Positions 6,098 through 11,566 of a stretch of 11,566 nucleotides of DNA are shown here, one piece after another. How positions within the stretch are numbered: position 1 is the first letter of the stretch; each line of letters opens with the position of its first letter. The DNA comes from CAZMVY01 sp964569765 (GTDB lineage Bacteria > Planctomycetota > Phycisphaerae > UBA1845 > PWPN01). Under the pieces are notes generated by a model. It was not told the origin of the DNA, did no database searches, and was given only the letters and a program-made list of their open reading frames with translations. Where the stretch lies: the NCBI GenBank assembly GCA_964569765.1, contig CAZMVY010000161.1, positions 1 through 11,566 on the forward strand, read 5' to 3'. A program made the position numbers and the translations under genes.

Positions 6098-8179
6098 TTA
6101 CGGGGGGCTGACAGGGGCCAGTACCTGTGCCGTCCGCGAGGGAAGGTAGACCTGCGTGCTCTGTTCGCGGTTGTGCAGAGGTATTCTCTGGCAGGGGTAC
6201 ACCTGGCCGGTCTGGACGATGCCGTGACCGCCGAACCAGAGGTCATCCGTGTTGAGGATGATGCGGTAGTCGGTCGGCTCCGGGATGCCGATGCGGTAGT
6301 CGGGGTACGACGTCTGCGGGTGGAAGTTGAAGAGAAAGACCAGCGGACCGCGACGGCAGATGAGCAGTTTCTGGTCCTCGTGGATGTGGATCGGCTCGAT
6401 CAGCGGCTGCGCGAGCAGGTTGTATTTTTCGTCGAGCGTCTGCAGCTCGCGGTCGAACGCGGCGAGATCGCGGTAGCGGAGCAGCGGATCGTCCACGAGG
6501 TGCCACTGCCGCTTGGCGTACTTACAGGAGAAGTTGTTCCCCTCGCGCGGGAAGTCGATCCACTCCGGGTGGCCGAATTCGTTACCCATGAAGTTGAGGT
6601 ACGCCTCCCCGCCCAGGGCGAATGTGATCAGGCGGATCATCTTGTGCAGGGCCATGCCGCGTTCGATGATCATGTTGCCGATCGTGACCTTGCTCATCAG
6701 CCAGTACATGTCGGCGTCCATCAGGCGGAACGCGATCGTCTTGTCGCCGACCAGGGCCTGGTCGTGGCTCTCGGCATAGGCGATGTGTTTCTCGCCGACC
6801 CGCCGGTTTGTAAGCGTGTAGTAGAGCTCGCCCATGCTCCACTGCTCGTCGCGCTGGTCCTTCAGCAGCTTGATCCAGTGGTCGGGGATGCCCATCGCCA
6901 GCCGGTAGTCGAAGCCCAGCCCGCCTTCCTCGATCGGGCGCGCCGTTCCCACCATGCCGGAAACGTCCTCGGCGATCGTGATCGCGCGGGGATTGACCGT
7001 GTGAGCGACCCGATTGGCCAGTTGGAGGTACGTAATGGCGTCTTCGTCCAGGTTGTGACGCAGGTAGTCGTCGTAGGAAGTGAAGTGCCTGCCCAGCCCG
7101 TGGTCCAGGTACATCATGCTGGTCACGCCGTCGAAGCGGAACCCGTCGAAGTGGTATTCCTCCAACCAGAAGCGGACGTTACTCAGGAGCAACCGCAGGA
7201 CCTCCGTCTTGCCGTAGTCGAAGAGCAGCGAGTCCCAGGCAGGGTGCTGGCCGCGCCCGCCCGCGTGAAAATACTGGTACTCGGTACCGTCGAAGCGGTT
7301 GAGGCCCTCGAGGATGTTCTTGACGGCGTGGCTGTGTACCAGGTCGAGCAGGACCAGCAGGCCCCTGCCGTGGGCCGAGTCGATGAGGTACTTCAGGTCC
7401 TCCGGCGTGCCGAATCGGGAGGAGGGGGCGAAGTAGTTGCTCACGTGGTAGCCGAACGAGCCGTAGTACGGATGCTCCTGAATCGCCATGAGCTGGACGG
7501 CGTTGTAGCCGGCCGTGACGATCCGCGGGAGAACCTGTTCAACGAACTCGCGATACGTGCCGATCCGCTCTTCCTGCGTGGCCATGCCGACGTGGGCCTC
7601 GTAGATCCGCAGGTTGCCCCGGATCGTGGGAACCGGGTGCTGCCAGCGATAGGGCTCCGGCGGATGCCAGTACTGCCCGGAGAAATTGTTGCTCCAGCCC
7701 TCGTTCACGACGCGGCGGATCCAGGCGGGAATGCGGTCCATCGGGCCGATTGCGCTGAGGACGTGCACCTTGACTTTGCTGCCGTGTACGAGCCGGTCGG
7801 CGTACGACTCGTCCGGCAGGAAGATACTCCAGACCCCGCGTTCATCCCGTGCAAGCGGGTGGCGGCGGCGGTCCCAGTTGTTGAAATCACCGATCAGGAA
7901 CAGCGCTTCCGCCGCCGGCGCCCACTCCCGATACCACACCCCGGGCCGGCCCTCGTGCTCGCCCCGGTTGAAGCCGAAGTATTCATAGCCGCGGGTGAAA
8001 GCGTCCAGCGAGCCGGCCTCGCGGCAGATCCGCTCCAGGGCGTCCTGGTAACGCTTGTACCGGTGACGCAGCGCGTCGGCGTAGGGTTCCAGCCACGGAT
8101 CAAGGTCGATCAGCCCCGTGCCGTCCGTTCGCGGTTTTTTCTGCGATACAGGCGTCGGTATATCCTCTGTTCGGGTCAT
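6098..8179 (-). CDS. glgB: Glycogen branching enzyme, eukaryotic-type (GH13_8)
   Basis: 693-aa 1,4-alpha-glucan branching enzyme: cuts alpha-1,4 glucan and rejoins it as an alpha-1,6 branch during glycogen synthesis in the cytosol. The N-terminal helix (LDPWLEPYADALRHRYKRYQ, 26-45) and FTRGYEYFGF are those of the eukaryote-like subfamily. A CBM48 domain follows at about 78-175 (YREWAPAAEALFLIGDFNNW), then the GH13 barrel: VLLDLVHSH (276-284), nucleophile Asp350 in DGFRFDGVTSMMY, acid Glu404 in IAEDVSGM, and Asp473 in AESHDQALVGDK. The C-terminal beta domain runs from about 600. Length matches human GBE1 (about 700 aa). Start: the ATG at 8179 gives the family N-terminus; the open frame continues upstream without coding character. 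A candidate promoter lies directly ahead. Divergent from the SGNH hydrolase; no glgA, glgC or glgP is seen here. Confidence 0.96.
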   Translation of the reverse strand: MTRTEDIPTPVSQKKPRTDGTGLIDLDPWLEPYADALRHRYKRYQDALERICREAGSLDAFTRGYEYFGFNRGEHEGRPGVWYREWAPAAEALFLIGDFNNWDRRRHPLARDERGVWSIFLPDESYADRLVHGSKVKVHVLSAIGPMDRIPAWIRRVVNEGWSNNFSGQYWHPPEPYRWQHPVPTIRGNLRIYEAHVGMATQEERIGTYREFVEQVLPRIVTAGYNAVQLMAIQEHPYYGSFGYHVSNYFAPSSRFGTPEDLKYLIDSAHGRGLLVLLDLVHSHAVKNILEGLNRFDGTEYQYFHAGGRGQHPAWDSLLFDYGKTEVLRLLLSNVRFWLEEYHFDGFRFDGVTSMMYLDHGLGRHFTSYDDYLRHNLDEDAITYLQLANRVAHTVNPRAITIAEDVSGMVGTARPIEEGGLGFDYRLAMGIPDHWIKLLKDQRDEQWSMGELYYTLTNRRVGEKHIAYAESHDQALVGDKTIAFRLMDADMYWLMSKVTIGNMIIERGMALHKMIRLITFALGGEAYLNFMGNEFGHPEWIDFPREGNNFSCKYAKRQWHLVDDPLLRYRDLAAFDRELQTLDEKYNLLAQPLIEPIHIHEDQKLLICRRGPLVFLFNFHPQTSYPDYRIGIPEPTDYRIILNTDDLWFGGHGIVQTGQVYPCQRIPLHNREQSTQVYLPSRTAQVLAPVSPP

Positions 8180-8189
8180 CTCGCGCCCT

Positions 8190-8218
8190 ATCGTATGCGA
8201 AGGCAACGGCCGCGACAA
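8190..8218 (-). promoter_or_regulatory. Candidate sigma-70-like promoter of glgB
   Basis: Read on the minus strand: TTGTCG (8213-8218), 17-nt spacer, TACGAT (8190-8195); each box matches consensus at 4 of 6 positions. It predicts a start only a few nt before the ATG at 8179, i.e. a nearly leaderless mRNA, which weakens the call. Confidence 0.28.
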
Positions 8219-8244
8219 AACCCACCTGGGACGTTTCCAGTGCG

Positions 8245-8262
8245 CGGCGGCCAGGGCCGCCG
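8245..8262. promoter_or_regulatory. Palindrome between divergent genes
   Basis: CGGCGGCC (8245-8252) and GGCCGCCG (8255-8262) are exact complements around AG, in the middle of the 227-bp divergent spacer. A second one, CCGGG-G-CCCGG, follows at 8265-8275. They could be operators; in DNA this GC-rich such palindromes also arise by chance. Confidence 0.25.
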
Positions 8263-8315
8263 ATCCGGGGCCCGGCGGTGTGCCTCCACATTCTCCCCGG
8301 CGCGGTGCCGTTTGC

Positions 8316-8344
8316 TTGACGGTGCCGGCGAACACCGATAGTGT
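8316..8344 (+). promoter_or_regulatory. Candidate promoter of the SGNH hydrolase gene
   Basis: TTGACG (8316-8321) is a near-consensus -35 box. Exactly 17 nt later comes TAGTGT (8339-8344), a weak -10 box. The expected start is near 8351, leaving a leader of about 55 nt before the TTG start at 8407. Confidence 0.4.
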
Positions 8345-8392
8345 GCCTGCGTTGCAGCGCGAGGAAGCGGAATCGGCCGTCACTCAGGCAAT

Positions 8393-8399
8393 CGGAGGG
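8393..8399 (+). promoter_or_regulatory. Strong ribosome binding site that fixes a TTG start
   Basis: CGGAGGG (8393-8399), with core GGAGG at 8394-8398, stands 8 nt before a TTG at 8407. It is one of the best Shine-Dalgarno matches in the window and decides between this TTG and a GTG at 8341. Confidence 0.7.
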
Positions 8400-8406
8400 C
8401 GCCCTC

Positions 8407-9678
8407 TTGAATCCTCTGCGAAACCCGTCATGGCTCGTCCTGTGCATACTGCCGGTCGTTCCGGTCGCACGCGGTGCCGACTTCGCCATTCGCGACGGCG
8501 ACACTGTGGCCTTTCTGGGCGACAGCATCACGGCGGCGGGACAGTACGGCAGGATCATCGAGAACTACACGCTCCTTCGTTTTCCCCGGCGCCAGGTGCG
8601 GTTCGTCAACGCCGGCAAGGGCGGCGATACGGCGGCCACTTCGCTGACGCGGCTCGACCGCGATGTATTCGAGCGGGGTGCCACGCTGGTGACGGTGGCG
8701 TTCGGCGTCAACGACATCGGATGGGGCGCGAGGGCCGACGCCGAGCACAAGCAGAAGTACCTCGACAGCATTCGCCGGATCATCGAGCGGTGCAAGGAGC
8801 ACCACGTGCGGGTCTATATCTGCTCGGCGGCCATAACGGCGGAGAATCCCGATACGGCGGAGAACGGCTTTCTGCAGAAGATGTGCGACGAGGGCATGGC
8901 CCTGTCGCGCTCGCTCGGCGAGGGGGCGATCGACGTGCAGCGGACCATGCGGAGAATACAGCGGAAGGTCTGGGAGGCAAACCGGAACGCCAAGGACGAG
9001 AAGGAGAAGGAAACGCTTCACGCGGGCGACGGGATCCATCTGAACGAGTACGGGCAGATCGCGATGGCCTTCGCGATTCTCAAGGGCCTTGATGCCCCGG
9101 CGGAGGTATCCTCGGCGGCGATCGACGCCCGAGGGCCGGCCGTGATCGACGCGACGGGCTGCAGGGTGGACCGGCTCGCCCGCAAGGATGACGCGCTGGA
9201 GTTCGTGCGGCTCGATGACGGGCTTCCGCTGAACCTGGGGCTCATCGGCCTGTTGTCGTACCGGTGGGTGCCGATCCCGGACGAACTGAACCGGTACATG
9301 CTGACGGTGAAGCACCTCAAGGCCGGCCGATACGCCGTCGAGGTTGACGGCCGCTCGCTCGGTGTCTTCTCCGGCGAACAACTGGCCGCCGGCGTCAACA
9401 TCGCATCGGCCACGCCGGATGCATGGGAGCCCGGTGGCCCGTGGGACTCGCAGGCGGCGATCCTTCGGAACTTCACCGATGCCCGGAACCAACTGATGCT
9501 GTCGCGCTGGCTGTCGGGGTTCTACCTCACGCAGAGCCCGAACCTCGAAGCCATCCGCAAGCAGGCCGATGAGATCAACCGGTCGATCGAGATCCTGCAG
9601 CGGACGACGGCGCAGCCGACGCCGTATCACTTCGTGATCAAGCCGGCGCCCCCGGAGCCGTCGAAGCCGGGTCCGTGA
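8407..9678 (+). CDS. Secreted SGNH/GDSL hydrolase family protein
   Basis: 423-aa probable secreted esterase. With the TTG start the product opens with a classic signal peptide (MNPLRNPSWLVLCILPVVPVARG, cleaved near Ala24). The SGNH blocks are intact: Ser40 in FLGDSITAAGQY (block I), Gly73 in NAGKGGDTAA (II), Asn102 in FGVNDIGWG (III), and Asp208 with His211 in DGIHLNEYGQ (V). Relatives remove acetyl or other acyl groups from polysaccharides such as rhamnogalacturonan; the substrate here is unknown. Residues about 235-423 form a second region (TVKHLKAGRYAVEVDG, FSGEQLAAGVNIA, DARNQLMLSRW), familiar from planctomycete SGNH proteins, ending in a Pro-rich tail (IKPAPPEPSKPGP). Monocistronic: divergent from glgB, convergent with clpX. 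The GTG at 8341 is a less likely start because it would bury the signal peptide. Confidence 0.92.
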   Translation: MNPLRNPSWLVLCILPVVPVARGADFAIRDGDTVAFLGDSITAAGQYGRIIENYTLLRFPRRQVRFVNAGKGGDTAATSLTRLDRDVFERGATLVTVAFGVNDIGWGARADAEHKQKYLDSIRRIIERCKEHHVRVYICSAAITAENPDTAENGFLQKMCDEGMALSRSLGEGAIDVQRTMRRIQRKVWEANRNAKDEKEKETLHAGDGIHLNEYGQIAMAFAILKGLDAPAEVSSAAIDARGPAVIDATGCRVDRLARKDDALEFVRLDDGLPLNLGLIGLLSYRWVPIPDELNRYMLTVKHLKAGRYAVEVDGRSLGVFSGEQLAAGVNIASATPDAWEPGGPWDSQAAILRNFTDARNQLMLSRWLSGFYLTQSPNLEAIRKQADEINRSIEILQRTTAQPTPYHFVIKPAPPEPSKPGP

Positions 9679-10125
9679 CAGCATCGGCGGGAACGGAGAA
9701 CGCGCGGGTGCCATGCCCAAGCTCGCCTTCAGGCGGGCGCGGGCATGATGAACCCGGGTTGGGCCGCGCTCTACATGCCCGCGCCCCGGTAAACCGGGGA
9801 CTTGGGCATGGCACCCAACGCCGCGGGAATTGTCACGCACCCGTCGAAGCCGTAGCGCGGTTTTCGGTCGGATCGTTTCGCGCCCGGTGCACAATCGCGA
9901 CGCGGTTCTCTCGCTCCTTCCGGGTTGGAAGCGGGCAAGAGCCTCCGCGGGGCCGGGAACGGACAGAGTTTTCTGGCCCGAGACGGCACGGACCGTGGTC
10001 GGCCGTCTATGTCCTCGTGATGCGCGATCAAACGGGACGGTGGCCGTACGTTCAATGCCGACGGACTGCACGCGAGGAGGCGCAAGGGCGCCGGGTGCGG
10101 CGATCGGCGGAACCTCGGGATTCGA
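9679..10125. other. 447-bp convergent spacer without a gene
   Basis: Lies between the ends of the SGNH hydrolase and clpX genes. The first 140 bp hold the nested palindromic element; from about 9830 to 10125 I see no credible gene, RNA or repeat. Open frames here have no coding character on either strand. Confidence 0.55.
9706..9816. repeat. 111-bp nested palindromic element (REP/MITE-like)
   Basis: Outer arms GGGTGCCATGCCCAAG (9706-9721) and CTTGGGCATGGCACCC (9801-9816) are a perfect 16-bp inverted repeat. Inside, GGGCGCGGGCATG (9735-9747) pairs perfectly with CATGCCCGCGCCC (9774-9786), enclosing the palindrome AACCCGGGTT (9751-9760). Alternative small stems exist: GCTCGCC/GGCGGGC (9721-9727 with 9732-9738, one G-T) and CCCCGG-TAAA-CCGGGG (9784-9799). 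AACGC occurs at 9699-9703 and 9817-9821, a possible but weak target duplication. It has no coding capacity. It may be a non-autonomous mobile repeat; its position between convergent genes also suits a two-way terminator. Confidence 0.7.
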
Positions 10126-10526
10126 TCATGCGGATTCTTTTCGCCGGCGGGCCTTGGCAGCGGGGGAAAAGAGCGTTTCTTCGCCGCGTACGACGGCCTC
10201 GGTGACGACCCAGCGGCCGGTGTCTTTCATTTCGGGCAGGTCGAACATCACATCGAGCATGATTTCCTCGATGACGGCCCGCAGGGCGCGGGCGCCCGTG
10301 TCGCGTTCCATGGCCTTTTCCGCGATGAGCTTCAGCGCGCCGGGAGTGAACTCCAGCGTGCAGCCCTCCATCTCGAAGAACCGCTGATACTGCCGCACGA
10401 GGGCGTTCTTCGGCTCGGTGAGGATCTTGACGAGGGCGTCGAGATCGAGCGGGCCGAGCGTGCTGATCACCGGCAGGCGTCCGATCAGCTCGGGGATCAT
10501 GCCGAACTCGATCAGGTCGTCGGGCG

Positions 10527-10542
<16 letters not shown>
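10126..10542 (-). CDS. clpX: ClpX C-terminal fragment (broken gene)
   Basis: 138-codon remainder of the ATP-dependent Clp protease ATPase subunit ClpX, in a different frame from the N-terminal fragment. It resumes at VLHEVTPDDLIEFGMIPELIGRLPV; the Arg of IGRLP is the arginine finger. It then has TEPKNALVRQYQRFFEMEG, the sensor-2 helix DTGARALRAVIEE and the final small domain (LDVMFDLPEM), ending with a basic tail (KARRRKESA), so the C-terminus looks complete. A GTG at 10540-10542 could formally start it, but there is no Shine-Dalgarno and the fragment lacks the ATPase core, so independent expression is unlikely. Whether the break is biological or an assembly error cannot be decided here. Confidence 0.85.
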
Positions 10543-11279
<737 letters not shown>

Positions 11280-11376
11280 GTGCCTTCCTGAATCATTCCG
11301 CCCGTTGCGTGTGCCAACAGGCTCTCTGTCCGTTACGTAGCCGTAATATCGTCAGCCCTACCAATCGATCTTCACC

Positions 11377-11565
11377 TCAAAATCCCCCCCGATCGGTCCC
11401 GTCAGAGGTGTCCGCCGGACCGGGTCGCCCCTGTGGATCCTCCGAACCGGTGTGCAGGCCGGCGATCATTGCCGCCCGCACCTTCTGGAACTCCTCCTCC
11501 GTCATGCGCCCGGTGTCTCGAAGTTCCCGGAGCTCGGCAAGCGTCCAAGCGTCGCCACGGGACTG
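11377..11565 (-). CDS. Partial protein with SHOCT-like C-terminal tail (5' end outside window)
   Basis: An open frame enters from the right edge and ends at TGA (11377-11379), giving the last 62 residues of a larger protein. Residues WTLAELRELRDTGRMTEEEF followed by QKVRAAMIAG match the style of a SHOCT / short C-terminal oligomerisation motif, often found at the ends of small membrane or stress proteins. A polar Gly/Asp/Pro-rich tail follows (ending DTSDGTDRGGF). The main domain, and so the function, lies outside the window. It is on the same strand as clpX, 97 nt ahead of it; that gap is long enough for a separate clpX promoter, though I see no clear boxes. The helix-turn-helix-like charge pattern makes a chance frame unlikely. 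Confidence 0.65.
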   Translation of the reverse strand, partial: QSRGDAWTLAELRELRDTGRMTEEEFQKVRAAMIAGLHTGSEDPQGRPGPADTSDGTDRGGF

Positions 11566-11566
11566 G

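Noticed and set aside
5867..8341. An 824-codon open frame on the plus strand
   Set aside because: It runs antisense across nearly the whole branching enzyme gene, whose motifs are unmistakable. Its product is Val/Arg/Asp-rich with no recognisable domain, as expected from the complement of high-GC3 codons.
8428..10071. A 547-codon open frame on the minus strand
   Set aside because: Antisense to the SGNH hydrolase gene and running through the nested palindrome; no domain, composition typical of a GC-rich shadow.

Overview
The window looks like a high-GC draft chromosomal segment from an uncultured bacterium, most likely of the Planctomycetes or a relative. This is an inference from gene style: a PD40-propeller lipoprotein, a eukaryotic-type glycogen branching enzyme, a secreted SGNH hydrolase with a planctomycete-style C-terminal half, small orphan hypotheticals, and palindromic repeats between genes. 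A run of ten Ns at 845-854 shows it is an assembled scaffold, so some oddities may be assembly faults.

Layout. Bases 10-3543 hold a minus-strand cluster read in the order: PD40/TolB-like lipoprotein, 262-aa lipoprotein with a TolB-N/CsgG-like stretch, 68-aa unknown protein, XerC-like tyrosine recombinase. The last three overlap by stop/start (ATGA, then TGATG), which suggests translational coupling. Upstream, also on the minus strand, are a Gfo/Idh/MocA oxidoreductase (3710-4840), a 141-aa unknown protein (5228-5653) and a GH13 glycogen branching enzyme (6098-8179). They are separated by 387- and 444-bp stretches without genes that are rich in hairpins. The branching enzyme is divergent from a secreted SGNH/GDSL hydrolase (8407-9678, plus strand, probable TTG start). 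That gene converges on clpX across a 447-bp gap holding a 111-bp nested palindromic element. clpX (10126-11279, minus) is broken: roughly 50-60 codons are missing at an out-of-frame junction near 10543. At the right edge is the C-terminal tail of a SHOCT-like protein.

Functionally this is a housekeeping region: chromosome dimer resolution (XerC), ATP-dependent proteolysis (ClpX), glycogen synthesis (GlgB), envelope lipoproteins, and sugar-related redox and esterase enzymes. I see no defence island, prophage, CRISPR array, tRNA, rRNA or insertion sequence. The points most worth a second look are the broken clpX, the low-complexity insert with assembly gap inside XerC, the coupled 68-aa orphan, and the palindromic elements between genes.
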